NCBI GenBank assembly: GCA_036562635.1
Contig: DATCJU010000081.1
Location: 1 to 64,000 of the forward strand
Direction of reading: 5' to 3'
Length of the DNA stretch: 64,000 nt
DNA from: DATCJU01 sp036562635
GTDB taxonomy: Bacteria; Actinomycetota; Actinomycetes; Mycobacteriales; Pseudonocardiaceae
Made by a program: the position numbers and the translations under genes. Positions 27,332 to 36,185 of the stretch are shown piece after piece (the first letter of the stretch is position 1; each line of letters begins with the position of its first letter). Below the pieces are notes generated by a model, which searched no databases, was not told where the DNA came from, and was given only the letters and a program-made list of their open reading frames with translations.

Positions 27332-29629
27332 CTAGACCACCGCGCCGTCGACCTCCTTGGCCGTGGCCTGGGCCGGTACCTCGGCGATCGCGGTGGTGCG
27401 CCGCTTGGACAGCACGACCGCCACGACGATCACCAGGACGGCGACACCGGCGATGACGAGCCGCCACACGGTCGAGGCGTTCGTCCCCACCGACAGGGCG
27501 ACGACGGCCGGGGCGATCAGCAACGAGACCAGGTTCATCACCTTGATCAGCGGGTTGATCGCCGGGCCTGCGGTGTCCTTGAACGGGTCGCCCACCGTGT
27601 CGCCGATGACCGTCGCGGCGTGTGCCTCGGACCCCTTGCCACCGTGGTGGCCGTCCTCGACCAGCTTCTTGGCGTTGTCCCAGGCACCACCGGAGTTGGC
27701 CAGGAAGATCGCCATGAGCGTGCCGGCCGCGATCGCCCCGGCCAGGTAACCGGCCAGCGGGCCGACCCCGAGTCCGAACCCGACCGCGATGGGCGCCATG
27801 ACCGCCAGCAGACCGGGGGTGGCCAGCTCACGCAGCGAGTCCTTGGTGCAGATGTCGACCACGCGGCCGTACTCGGGGCGGACCGTGCCGTCCATGATCC
27901 CGGGGTTGTCCCGGAACTGCCGGCGCACCTCGAACACCACGGCACCCGCGGCGCGGGACACCGCGTTGATCGCCAGGCCGGAGAACAGGAACACCACGGC
28001 CGCCCCGATCGCCAGGCCGACCAGGGTGCTGGGACTGAACACCGCGAAGTCGCCGGTGTCGAACGTCCGGCCCACCTCGGCCAACGCCTGCCGGATAGCG
28101 TCGTTGTAGGAGCCGAACAGCGCCGTCGCGGCGAGCACCGCGGTGGCGATGGCGATGCCCTTGGTGATCGCCTTGGTGGTGTTGCCGACCGCGTCCAGCT
28201 CGGTGAGGATCTGCGCACCCTCGCCCTGGACGTCGCCGGACATCTCGGCGATGCCCCGGGCGTTGTCCGACACGGGGCCGAAGGTGTCCATGGCCACGAT
28301 CACGCCGACCGTGGTGAGCAGGCCGCAGCCGGCCAGCGCGATGGCGAACAGCGCCACCGTCACCGAGCCGGAGAGCAGGAAGGCACCGTACACCGCGGCC
28401 CCGATCACCAGCGCCGTGTAGACCGCGGACTCGAAGCCCACCGAGATACCGGACAGGATCACGGTGGCCGCACCGGTCAACGAGGTCTTGCCGACATCGC
28501 GGACCGGACGGTGCTCGGTGCCGGTGAAGTACCCGGTCAGCCAGAGGATCACTCCGGCCAGCACGATGCCGATGATCACCGCGACGGAGGCGATCAGCGC
28601 CGGGTTGCCCGCCACCTGCTCACCACCGTTCAGCTCGGCGAAGCTGCGGGGCAGGTAGAGGAAGGCGGCCGCGGTGCACAGCACCGCCGAGATGACCGCG
28701 GAGATGTAGAAGGAACGGTTGATCGCCTTCAGGCCGCCCTCGCCGGAGCGGGCCCGGGTGACGTAGACGCCGATGACGGCGGTCAGCACGCCGATCGCGG
28801 GCACGATCAGCGGGAACAACAGGCCCTGGACCCCGAAGGCCGCGGTGCCCAGGATCAGCGAGGCGACCAGGGTGACCGCGTAGGACTCGAACAGGTCCGC
28901 CGCCATGCCGGCGCAGTCGCCCACGTTGTCGCCGACGTTGTCGGCGATGGTGGCCGCGTTGCGCGGGTCGTCCTCGGGGATGTTCTGTTCCACCTTGCCG
29001 ACCAGGTCCGCGCCCACGTCGGCGGCCTTGGTGAAGATGCCACCGCCGACCCGCATGAACATGGCGAGCAGAGCGGCGCCGAAACCGAAGCCCTCCAGGA
29101 CCCTGGGAGCCGCACCGGCATAGGCCAACACGACCACGGCGGCACCGAGCAGACCCAGTCCGACGGTGAACATGCCGACCACACCACCGGTGCGGAAGGC
29201 GATACGCATGGCCTTCTCCCGGCCGGCCTGCTCGTTCGCCGCGGCGGCGACCCGGAGGTTCGCCCGGGTGGCCAACCACATGCCCAGGTAGCCGATACAG
29301 GCCGAGAAGAGCGCACCGACGACGAAGAACAACGAGCGGCCGATCCGTTCCCCGGTGCTCGACGCCGGTAGCAGGAACAGCAGCAGGAACACGATCACGA
29401 CGAACACGCCGAGCGTGCGGAACTGACGGTTGAGGTAGGCCGCCGCACCCTCCTGCACCGCCTTGGCGATGTCCTGCATTTTCGGGGTGCCCTGGCCTGC
29501 GGCCAGCACTTCCCGGAGCAGGACATACCCGACGGCGAGGGCGGCCAGCGCTACCAGGGCGACCACGGCGACCACGCCGCGGTCACCCCCGGAGAGCTGC
29601 AGGCTCTCCGCGAGGGTCAGCCGGGACAT
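27332..29629 (-). CDS. hppA: Membrane-bound proton-pumping pyrophosphatase
   Basis: 765 residues with about 16 membrane helices. It couples hydrolysis of pyrophosphate to proton export. The substrate-binding motif DVGADLVGKVEQNIPEDDPR is present, as are the DNVGDNVGD acidic pairs and the second acidic cluster near the C terminus (DTVGDPFKDTAGPAINPLIK). The key position in AVGNTTKAITKG is lysine, which in this family marks the potassium-independent type. The gene is monocistronic, has a strong downstream hairpin, and a long AT-richer leader upstream. It would recover energy from pyrophosphate made by biosynthesis. Confidence 0.97.
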   Translation of the reverse strand: MSRLTLAESLQLSGGDRGVVAVVALVALAALAVGYVLLREVLAAGQGTPKMQDIAKAVQEGAAAYLNRQFRTLGVFVVIVFLLLFLLPASSTGERIGRSLFFVVGALFSACIGYLGMWLATRANLRVAAAANEQAGREKAMRIAFRTGGVVGMFTVGLGLLGAAVVVLAYAGAAPRVLEGFGFGAALLAMFMRVGGGIFTKAADVGADLVGKVEQNIPEDDPRNAATIADNVGDNVGDCAGMAADLFESYAVTLVASLILGTAAFGVQGLLFPLIVPAIGVLTAVIGVYVTRARSGEGGLKAINRSFYISAVISAVLCTAAAFLYLPRSFAELNGGEQVAGNPALIASVAVIIGIVLAGVILWLTGYFTGTEHRPVRDVGKTSLTGAATVILSGISVGFESAVYTALVIGAAVYGAFLLSGSVTVALFAIALAGCGLLTTVGVIVAMDTFGPVSDNARGIAEMSGDVQGEGAQILTELDAVGNTTKAITKGIAIATAVLAATALFGSYNDAIRQALAEVGRTFDTGDFAVFSPSTLVGLAIGAAVVFLFSGLAINAVSRAAGAVVFEVRRQFRDNPGIMDGTVRPEYGRVVDICTKDSLRELATPGLLAVMAPIAVGFGLGVGPLAGYLAGAIAAGTLMAIFLANSGGAWDNAKKLVEDGHHGGKGSEAHAATVIGDTVGDPFKDTAGPAINPLIKVMNLVSLLIAPAVVALSVGTNASTVWRLVIAGVAVLVIVVAVVLSKRRTTAIAEVPAQATAKEVDGAVV

Positions 29630-30134
29630 CCGTCCTCCTGGTGTTTGGGGGCTTCATCAGCGCGGCACCGACTCACGTTCGCCCGCCCCGCGGAGCGGGG
29701 AGGACGAGCGCCACCCGGTACCGGTGACACCACGGGCGCGCAGTTTATTGGGAGCACAAGTGTTGCAGGTCACCATGTGACCTTCGTCGCTCCGAAGATC
29801 ACCATACTGGCGTTATCTGTATCGATTAACAATCAACGGAACGTGGTGGTTTTGTTGCACTGCGCAGCGAAACGACCCGGTTCCAGTCTTGCGGCCCGCC
29901 GGATCGGCCGCTCTCCGCACCCCTCACTCGAAAGATGGATTTTTCGGAGTCGGAAACGCACATTTATGTTAAGGGTTTCATCTTTCGCCGTTCGACGAAC
30001 GGATGAGTCCCGGTTCCCTGGCCGCCCTCTCTCCGGCGCCCTCGGGCCCGGTCGACGGCCCCGGTGATCCGCCCCGGGAAAGCCGATGTTCCCGACGCAG
30101 CGGTCTGTCCGCCTCCTGTGTCAGGCTCGGAAAG
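29630..30134. other. AT-richer divergent intergenic region
   Basis: About 500 bases between hppA (leftward) and the helicase (rightward). 29740-29990 is clearly richer in A and T than the surroundings and holds GGTCAC-CAT-GTGACC (29768-29782), a candidate operator near the hppA start. Mycobacteria carry a cold-shock gene (cspA) at this place; I find no cold-shock frame here on either strand. Confidence 0.45.
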
Positions 30135-32549
30135 GTGAGAGGTCAGGACCGGGGTCGTGCGCTGCTGGACCGGGTGCTGGCCGGGGTGCCGGCCGGCGAG
30201 TCCCCGCTCACCCACGTGTCGGAGCTGCCACAACGCCCCGCCCGGCACACCGACTGGCCGGACTGGGTACCCGACGAGCTCGTGGCCGCCCTGCGACGTG
30301 GTGGAGTGGACCGCCCCTGGGCCCACCAGATCCGGGCGGCGGAGCTGGCCCGGGCCGGACGGCACGTGGTCGTGGCGACGGGAACCGCCTCCGGCAAGTC
30401 GTTGGCCTACCAACTCCCCGTGCTGGCTCGGTTGATCGCCGAACCCCGGGCCACCGCGCTCTACCTGTCACCCACCAAGGCCCTGGGGGCCGACCAGCTC
30501 CGTTCGGTCACCGCACTCGGCCTGTCCGGGATACGTCCCGCCGCCTACGACGGCGACACGCCCCGTGCGGACCGGGAGTGGGTCCGCGCCCACTCCCGGT
30601 GGATCTTCACCAACCCGGACATGCTGCACCGGGGTGTGCTGCCCGCCCACGAACGATGGGCGCACTTCCTGCGGCGTCTGGCCTACGTGGTGGTGGACGA
30701 GTGCCACGCCTACCGAGGAGTGTTCGGCTCGCACGTCGCACTGCTGCTGCGCCGACTGCGGCGGCTGGCTCGCCGCTACGGGGCGGACCCGGTCTTCGTG
30801 CTGGCGTCGGCCACCTCCGCCGACCCTGCGGCCTCGGCCACCCTGCTCACCGGTGTGGAGTGCACCGCGGTCACCGAGGACGGCGCACCCCGGGGTGCGC
30901 GGACCGTCGCGCTGTGGGAGCCACCGCTGCTGGCGGACCTGACCGGCGAACACGGTGCTCCGCTGCGACGCTCCCCCGGTGCCGAGGCCGCCCGCATCCT
31001 GACCGACCTGGTACTGGAGGGAGCCCGGACGCTGGTGTTCGTCCGGTCCCGCCGTGGAGCGGAGCTCACCGCGCTGAGCGCCCGGCGCCAGCTCGCCGAG
31101 ATCGACCCGGAACTGGCCAGCCGGGTGGCGGCGTACCGGGCGGGCTTCCTGCCCGAGGAGCGGCGGGCGTTGGAGGACGCGCTGAGCCGCGGCGAGCTGC
31201 TGGGTGTCGCCACCACCAACGCCCTGGAGCTGGGGATCGACATCAGTGGGCTGGACGCAGTCGTGGTGGCCGGCTACCCGGGAACCCTGGCCTCGTTCTG
31301 GCAGCAGGCCGGGCGGGCCGGACGGACCGGGGACGGCGCCCTGGTGGTGTTCGTGGCCCGGGACGACCCGCTGGACACCTATCTGGTGCACCACCCCGAG
31401 GCGCTGCTGGAGCGCCCGGTGGAGAGCACGGTGCTGGACCCGACCAACCCGTACGTCCTCGGGCCCCAACTCGCCTGCGCCGCGGCGGAACTGCCGCTCA
31501 CCCCGGACGGCCTGGTCGACTTCGGCGGCACATCCGCGCAGGAGGTGCTGGCGGAACTGGAGGCCGCCCGACTGCTACGGCGCCGCCCGACGGGGTGGTA
31601 CTGGACGATCCGGGAACGCCCGCACCACCAGGTGGACATCCGTGGGTCCGGTGGTGAGCAGGTCGCCGTGGTGGAGGCGGACACCGGACGCCTGCTGGGC
31701 ACCGTCGACCCCAGCTCGGCCTGCGCCACGGTGCACCCCGGCGCGGTCTACCTGCACCAGGGGTCGTCCTACGTGGTGGACGAGCTGGACCTGGAGCAGG
31801 GGCTGGCACTGGTGCACGCCGAGGACCCGGAGTGGACCACCTCGCCACGGGACGTCGTGGACATCTCCGTGGTGCGCCGGTTGCAGCACCGTCGGTACCG
31901 GTCCCGGAGCGGGCACGAGGTCTCGGTGTGCCTGGGTGAGGTGGAGGTGACCACCCAGGTGGTGGGGTACCTGCGCCGCCTGCCCTCCGGGGAGGTGCTG
32001 GACCAGGTGCCGCTCGACCTGCCGCCGCAGACGCTGCGGACACGAGCCGTGTGGTACACGGCCACCCCGGAGCTGTTGTGCGGCAGCGCGCCGGGGGGCG
32101 CCGGGCTGGATCCGGCGCGCGTCCCCGGCGCGCTGCATGCTGCCGAGCACGCGGCGATCGGCCTGCTACCGCTCTTCGCGACCTGCGACAGGTGGGACAT
32201 CGGCGGGGTGTCCACCGCACTGCACGCGGACACCGGGGAGGCGACGGTGTTCGTGCACGACGGTCACCCGGGTGGCTCGGGTTTCGCCGATCGCGGTCAT
32301 GCCGCGCTGGTCCCGTGGTTGGCCGCTACTCGGGAGGCCATCGCATCCTGCGAGTGCCCGGCCGGATGCCCGTCCTGCGTTCAGTCGCCCAAGTGCGGGA
32401 ACGGCAACGAACCGCTGGACAAGGCGGGGGCGGTGGCTGTTCTCGGTGCGGTGCTCGACGTGTTGCGCGGAGGTGAGGAGGTCGAGCCCGACACCGTACT
32501 GGCCGGCGCGACAGGTCAGGAGGAACGGCCTGCGACGGCGAGCGACTGA
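30135..32549 (+). CDS. MrfA/YprA-like DEAD/DEAH-box helicase with C-terminal zinc site
   Basis: About 804 residues. Helicase motifs: Walker A VATGTASGKSLAYQLP, DECHAYRG (motif II), SAT (VLASATSA), then the second RecA domain with LGIDISGLDAVVVAGYPG and QQAGRAGRTGDG. A DUF1998-type C-terminal domain carries four cysteines, CECPAGCPSCVQSPKCGNGN, the metal site seen in MrfA. Family members unwind DNA in 3'-5' direction in mitomycin-type damage repair. An in-frame ATG exists at 30003, but the GTG at 30135 (VRGQDRGRALLDRVLAG) starts where family similarity begins and has GGAAAG just upstream. It overlaps the convergent primase-like gene by 34 bp. Confidence 0.9.
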   Translation: MRGQDRGRALLDRVLAGVPAGESPLTHVSELPQRPARHTDWPDWVPDELVAALRRGGVDRPWAHQIRAAELARAGRHVVVATGTASGKSLAYQLPVLARLIAEPRATALYLSPTKALGADQLRSVTALGLSGIRPAAYDGDTPRADREWVRAHSRWIFTNPDMLHRGVLPAHERWAHFLRRLAYVVVDECHAYRGVFGSHVALLLRRLRRLARRYGADPVFVLASATSADPAASATLLTGVECTAVTEDGAPRGARTVALWEPPLLADLTGEHGAPLRRSPGAEAARILTDLVLEGARTLVFVRSRRGAELTALSARRQLAEIDPELASRVAAYRAGFLPEERRALEDALSRGELLGVATTNALELGIDISGLDAVVVAGYPGTLASFWQQAGRAGRTGDGALVVFVARDDPLDTYLVHHPEALLERPVESTVLDPTNPYVLGPQLACAAAELPLTPDGLVDFGGTSAQEVLAELEAARLLRRRPTGWYWTIRERPHHQVDIRGSGGEQVAVVEADTGRLLGTVDPSSACATVHPGAVYLHQGSSYVVDELDLEQGLALVHAEDPEWTTSPRDVVDISVVRRLQHRRYRSRSGHEVSVCLGEVEVTTQVVGYLRRLPSGEVLDQVPLDLPPQTLRTRAVWYTATPELLCGSAPGGAGLDPARVPGALHAAEHAAIGLLPLFATCDRWDIGGVSTALHADTGEATVFVHDGHPGGSGFADRGHAALVPWLAATREAIASCECPAGCPSCVQSPKCGNGNEPLDKAGAVAVLGAVLDVLRGGEEVEPDTVLAGATGQEERPATASD

Positions 32550-33142
32550 CCAGCCTCGACGGCTCGGTGCCGCAACACCTCGCACAGCACGTCCTGCAGC
32601 TGGGCGGAGGGAGGCAACTGCCAGCCGCAGACCTGCGGCTTCACCCGCCAGTGGACCACCCCGTGCGGGAAGGGGGACGGGGGCAGCGGCACCCAGCTCC
32701 CGGTGCTGTGCAGCACCACGTCCGGGTGCGCAGCGAGTTCCTCGCACAGCGGCGTGCCGGACTGGGTGAAGAACAGCCACCGGCCCGTGGGAGTGGCCGC
32801 GATGGGGACCGGGGTGTCGGTGAGACGCAGCGCCCGGGCGGTGCGCCACCCCAGGTCCGCGCTCACCTCGATGACGTCGAGCACCAGGCCGGTGGCCACC
32901 AGCAGGGTGTACGGCCGGCCGTGCCACCAGGTGACCCGCTCGGCGGGCGAGCTGTCGAGCCGATCCGCCCAGTCGGGCTGCGCCGGCGCGGGGACGCCGT
33001 TCCCGGCATCGCTCCCGCCGCCACAACAGGCCCCTGTCGGGTAGGTGCCCGGCAGGACCGGCCACCCTCGCCATGCCAGGCTGATCGCCTCAGCTCGTAG
33101 CTCGATGCGGAAGGCTTCGTGCCAACTGTCCGCCCATTCCAT
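32516..33142 (-). CDS. Bifunctional DNA primase/polymerase-like domain protein
   Basis: 208 residues. Starts MEWADSWHEAFRIELRAEAI at an ATG with GGAGG nine bases upstream, then SLAWRGWPVLPGTYPTG and WHGRPYTLLVATGLVLDVIE, the N-terminal core of the prim-pol fold annotated in many actinomycetes as bifunctional DNA primase/polymerase. There is no helicase domain attached, so it is a stand-alone, possibly regulatory or repair, version. Its 3' end overlaps the 3' end of the helicase gene. The upstream frame to 33301 is rejected. Confidence 0.8.
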   Translation of the reverse strand: MEWADSWHEAFRIELRAEAISLAWRGWPVLPGTYPTGACCGGGSDAGNGVPAPAQPDWADRLDSSPAERVTWWHGRPYTLLVATGLVLDVIEVSADLGWRTARALRLTDTPVPIAATPTGRWLFFTQSGTPLCEELAAHPDVVLHSTGSWVPLPPSPFPHGVVHWRVKPQVCGWQLPPSAQLQDVLCEVLRHRAVEAGQSLAVAGRSS

Positions 33143-33479
33143 CGTCCGGTGCCTCCTCCAGTTGTTCCGTACGCCTGGCATGACGTCCTGTGACTTAGGA
33201 AACGGCACGTCCAGGGGAAGATGAACTTTCTGTCGATGACCGGTACGCCTTGCACGGCGAGTGACCGAAGCCGGGGAGCACGGCCGAACTCCCCTGCTCA
33301 AGGACAGTCGTGCCGCCGGGACGTACCTCGTTCACCCGGGCCCGCTCGTCGCCCGGCAACGACCGCTCGTCGTCGGGCGGCGCACCGGTCATCGGCGATC
33401 GGTCCCTCCGGGGTTCGGTCCGACCGTGCACCGTGCCGCCACCACTCCCCGCAGCAACCGGTGTGGGCCCTGCCCTCGA
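33143..33479. other. Gap between prim-pol and Tad genes
   Basis: 337 bases. A leftward frame of 66 codons (from 33392, beginning MTGAPPDDERSLPGDERARV) exists with GGAGGG 12 bases upstream, but it has no recognisable domain, and I do not call it a gene. Confidence 0.3.
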
Positions 33480-33881
33480 TCAGGGCGATCCGGAGGTGAC
33501 GGTGGCGGGCCCGGCTCTGGCCCGGGCCAGGGCCCCGTCGAGTCCGGGCAGCGGGGTGTTCCGGCGCACCTGTACCTCGACCAGGGCGTCCCACTGCTCG
33601 AGGCGGCAACCCAGCAGGGTCGCGCCCATCCGCTCGGCCACCCACCGGGCCCGGCCGCAGGCGACTTCCTCACCGAGGACGGCGTCGCCCGCCGCGGCCA
33701 GTGCCGCCAGATCGGCGGCGCCGGCCGCCTGCCGACGTTGGACCGTGGCCCCACCGAGGTGCAGCACCAGTCCGCCCAGTACGAGCAGTGCGGCTGTCAC
33801 CACGGCCGCCACGACGGTGGCCGAACCCTGATCTCCCTCCTCGGTACGAGCCCCGTCGCCGGGGCCGCGCCACGCACTCAT
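33480..33881 (-). CDS. TadE-like secretion-neighbourhood protein
   Basis: 133 residues, last gene of the Tad operon. A single hydrophobic helix (GSATVVAAVVTAALLVLGGL) is preceded by DQG, a prepilin-like cleavage context, and followed by QRRQAAGAADLAALAAAGDA, the typical TadE/TadG-like continuation. The C-terminal part has CGRARWVAERMGATLLGCRL with two cysteines. It corresponds to the Rv3654c-type protein of the mycobacterial cluster. Its start overlaps the stop of the preceding TadE gene by four bases. Probably a minor pilin-like membrane protein. Confidence 0.85.
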   Translation of the reverse strand: MSAWRGPGDGARTEEGDQGSATVVAAVVTAALLVLGGLVLHLGGATVQRRQAAGAADLAALAAAGDAVLGEEVACGRARWVAERMGATLLGCRLEQWDALVEVQVRRNTPLPGLDGALARARAGPATVTSGSP

Positions 33882-34312
33882 CCTGGTTCCTCCGCCGAGC
33901 CGACACCGTTGTCGGCGCCGTGCCGTACCCCGGGTTCCAGCACGGCGTAGGCGTGCGCGGCCACCCGGACACCCGGCAACAGTCCGCCCACAGGTTCACC
34001 GGTGACCTCCACCTGCACGGTGTCGCCCTGTATCCGCACCACCACGTGTGCGCCGTCCGGTGCGATCCGTCGCACCACCTCGTCGACCCGTTCGGGCTCA
34101 CCACGCGACACCAGGCGGGCAGCCTCCCGGGCCGCATCGGTGCAACGCAGCTGCGCAGTGACCGCGGCGATTCCGGCCACCACCATCGCCAGCACCACGG
34201 TGATCGCGCACAGGGCCAGCGCCGCCTCCACCGACACCGCACCGCGGTCCCCGGGCGGCCCGGTGGTGCGCCGGGCCGTGAGCCGATGTCGGAGCGAACC
34301 CGTCCCGACCAT
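33878..34312 (-). CDS. TadE-family minor pilin-like protein
   Basis: 144 residues. DRGAVSVEAALALCAITVVL has the TadE signature: glycine, then a conserved Glu five residues into the hydrophobic segment. It continues with AAREAARLVSRGEPERVDEV, then a short periplasm-facing domain. TadE proteins are minor pseudopilins of tight-adherence (Flp) pili. Its ATG shares one base with the stop of the DUF4244 pilin gene (TGATG) and its stop overlaps the next gene, so all are co-translated. Confidence 0.88.
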   Translation of the reverse strand: MVGTGSLRHRLTARRTTGPPGDRGAVSVEAALALCAITVVLAMVVAGIAAVTAQLRCTDAAREAARLVSRGEPERVDEVVRRIAPDGAHVVVRIQGDTVQVEVTGEPVGGLLPGVRVAAHAYAVLEPGVRHGADNGVGSAEEPG

Positions 34313-34584
34313 CAGAAGCTCACCGACAGGGCCCGCTGGACCAGGGAGGTCAGCGCCGAAACCACCGAGTCACCGGTCAGCACCGTGTACAACAGGGCGG
34401 CGAAGGCCGCGGCCGCGATCGTGCCGATCGCGTACTCGGCGGTACTCATGCCGTCGTCGGCACGCGCCATCCGGCACAGTCGCCCGATCCAGCCGCGCCG
34501 CCGGCTCGTCCGGGTCACGCCGGTGTTCCGGGCGTTCGACGTGGTGTCGGGGATCTCCCGACGGATCACCACGCTCCTCGTCAT
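34312..34584 (-). CDS. DUF4244 Flp-type pilin
   Basis: 90 residues. A 45-residue basic leader ends in DDG, then MSTAEYAIGTIAAAAFAALL, the class IV prepilin pattern with a conserved Glu five residues after the cleavage glycine and a hydrophobic helix. The mature peptide would be about 44 residues, the size of Flp pilins. It is the likely major subunit of the pilus built by the surrounding TadA, TadB and TadC. No prepilin peptidase gene is in the window, so processing needs an enzyme coded elsewhere. Confidence 0.88.
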   Translation of the reverse strand: MTRSVVIRREIPDTTSNARNTGVTRTSRRRGWIGRLCRMARADDGMSTAEYAIGTIAAAAFAALLYTVLTGDSVVSALTSLVQRALSVSF

Positions 34585-34620
34585 CGTTCAGCTCCTTTCC
34601 GGCACGCTCGTGCCGTCGTC

Positions 34621-35358
34621 TCACCACGTCTGCAGCACCTGCCCGGCCAGTCCCACCACCACGGGCACCACCCCAAGGCAGAGGAAGGCCGGGAGGAAGC
34701 ACAGGCCCAGCGGGCCCGTGACCAGCACCGCGGCCCGTTGCGCTCGCGCCTCGGCGCCCTCGTGCGCCACAGCACGGGCGTCCGCCGCCAGGGCCGTCAC
34801 ACCCGCGGCCAGCGCGCTCCCCGAGCGGGCGCTCCGCCGAGCGATCCGGGCCAGTCCGGCAAGAGCCGGGTCCCGCACCGCGGGAGCCCACGCGGTCACC
34901 GGGTCGGCGCCGAGCGCCAGCGACTCGGCAACCCGGCGCAACACCTGTGCCGGCGCGGCGGGCAGTTCCGCGGTGGCCACCCGGATCGCCACCGGAACCG
35001 GGAGCCCCGCAGCCAGACAGGCCGCCAACACGTCCCACCCCGCAGCCAGCCGCAGCGGGTCGGAGGCCTCCCGCCCGCCCTGCCGCGCGGGACGACGCAG
35101 CCACCGGCGACAGACCAGGGCGGCGGGAGCCACGAGCACTCCACCTGTCAGAGCCCCGAGCGGGCCACCGAGCAGTACCGCGACCAGGGCAGCACTCGCG
35201 ACGCCCGCCAGCCAGGGCAGCCACCGCTCGCCCCGGGGGCGAGACGGGTCCGGGACGGAGGTGAGCAGGTTCCGCAGCCGGGCCCGGACCAGTTCCGGTC
35301 CCGGCACGGCCGCCACCGCCCCGGCCAGAAGCAGCGCCGCCACCGCCTGCGTGGTCAC
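34621..35358 (-). CDS. TadC-like type II secretion F-family membrane protein
   Basis: 245 residues with hydrophobic segments at the N terminus, at about 55-80 and at the C terminus (VLVTGPLGLCFLPAFLCLGV). The GspF domain shows AAGWDVLAACLAAGLPVPVA and ARIARRSARSGSALAAGVTA. It forms, with TadB, the inner-membrane platform of the pilus machine. The start overlaps the TadB stop by four bases, and 36 bp separate it from the pilin gene, the only gap in the operon. Confidence 0.88.
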   Translation of the reverse strand: MTTQAVAALLLAGAVAAVPGPELVRARLRNLLTSVPDPSRPRGERWLPWLAGVASAALVAVLLGGPLGALTGGVLVAPAALVCRRWLRRPARQGGREASDPLRLAAGWDVLAACLAAGLPVPVAIRVATAELPAAPAQVLRRVAESLALGADPVTAWAPAVRDPALAGLARIARRSARSGSALAAGVTALAADARAVAHEGAEARAQRAAVLVTGPLGLCFLPAFLCLGVVPVVVGLAGQVLQTW

Positions 35359-36185
35359 GGCAGCACCGCCCGTTCGGTCAGCTGCTCGCTCCAGCGCAGG
35401 CCGGCGCCCACCAGCAGCACGCCCACGACGAGCAGGACCTGGCCGGTTGTCGTGCTGCTGAGCACATGCCAGGGGCGACCGCCGATGGCCTCGCCGAGCA
35501 GCAGCCCGAACACCGGCAACCCGGCGAGCACCGCGGCGGTGGCTCGGGGACCGGCCATCCTGGCCCGCACCTGACGTGCGAAGCGTGCCCGGTGTTCCAG
35601 ATCGGCGCGTACCGCGTCCAGTAGGTCGGCGAGGGGAACACCGTGTCGTTCCGCGAGCGTCCAGGTCCGGGCCAGCCGACCTGCCGCGAAGGCCGAGCCC
35701 GGGTGTTCGGCACCGATCCGTTGCAGTGCGGCACCGACATCACCGCCGAGCCGGGCAGCGGCGGCCAGCCTGGTGAGCAGTCGGGCGGCGGAGGGCTCGG
35801 CCTCGACCGCCGCTCCCTCGGCGGCCGCCGCGGGGTGTGCCCCGGCACGGAGTTCGGACACCATCAGGCGCAGCGCCTCGGCCAACCCGGCGGTGGCCCG
35901 GATCCCGTCCTCGGCCGCCCGGTGCCGCCGCCATCGAGTCCGGGCGACCGTGACGAGGATCGCCGCAGCGAGTGCCCCGCCCACCCCGGCAAGCACGAGG
36001 CCCGCACCGGCAGACGCCACGACCGTCACCGAGGCGAGCAGACGCTCCGGAGTGTCCCGCCCACGGCACCGTTGCGGGCGAAGCCGGCGAAGGCGGTGCC
36101 GACCGGGGGCTACAGGCCAGACCAGAACCGCGAGCGCCAGCAGCAGGACCGCGCCCGGCCGCGCCGCATCGGGGACGGTCACCAT
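35355..36185 (-). CDS. TadB-like type II secretion F-family membrane protein
   Basis: 276 residues. Two N-terminal helices, then the GspF core (GLAEALRLMVSELRAGAHPA, LARTWTLAERHGVPLADLLD) and two C-terminal helices ending LLVVGVLLVGAGLRW. The ATG at 36185 overlaps the TadA stop (ATGGTGA, 7 bp), and the gene's own stop overlaps TadC. Longer frames upstream are antisense-type shadows inside tadA. It pairs with TadC as the membrane platform. Confidence 0.88.
   Translation of the reverse strand: MVTVPDAARPGAVLLLALAVLVWPVAPGRHRLRRLRPQRCRGRDTPERLLASVTVVASAGAGLVLAGVGGALAAAILVTVARTRWRRHRAAEDGIRATAGLAEALRLMVSELRAGAHPAAAAEGAAVEAEPSAARLLTRLAAAARLGGDVGAALQRIGAEHPGSAFAAGRLARTWTLAERHGVPLADLLDAVRADLEHRARFARQVRARMAGPRATAAVLAGLPVFGLLLGEAIGGRPWHVLSSTTTGQVLLVVGVLLVGAGLRWSEQLTERAVLP

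Noticed and set aside
29740..30002. Cold-shock gene cspA expected from mycobacterial gene order
   Set aside because: No frame with the KWFNxxKGFGFI pattern on either strand.
33195..33392. Small leftward frame before the Tad genes (MTGAPPDDERSLPGDE...)
   Set aside because: No domain, binding site 12 bases away, and no coupling to neighbours; left as unassigned gap.
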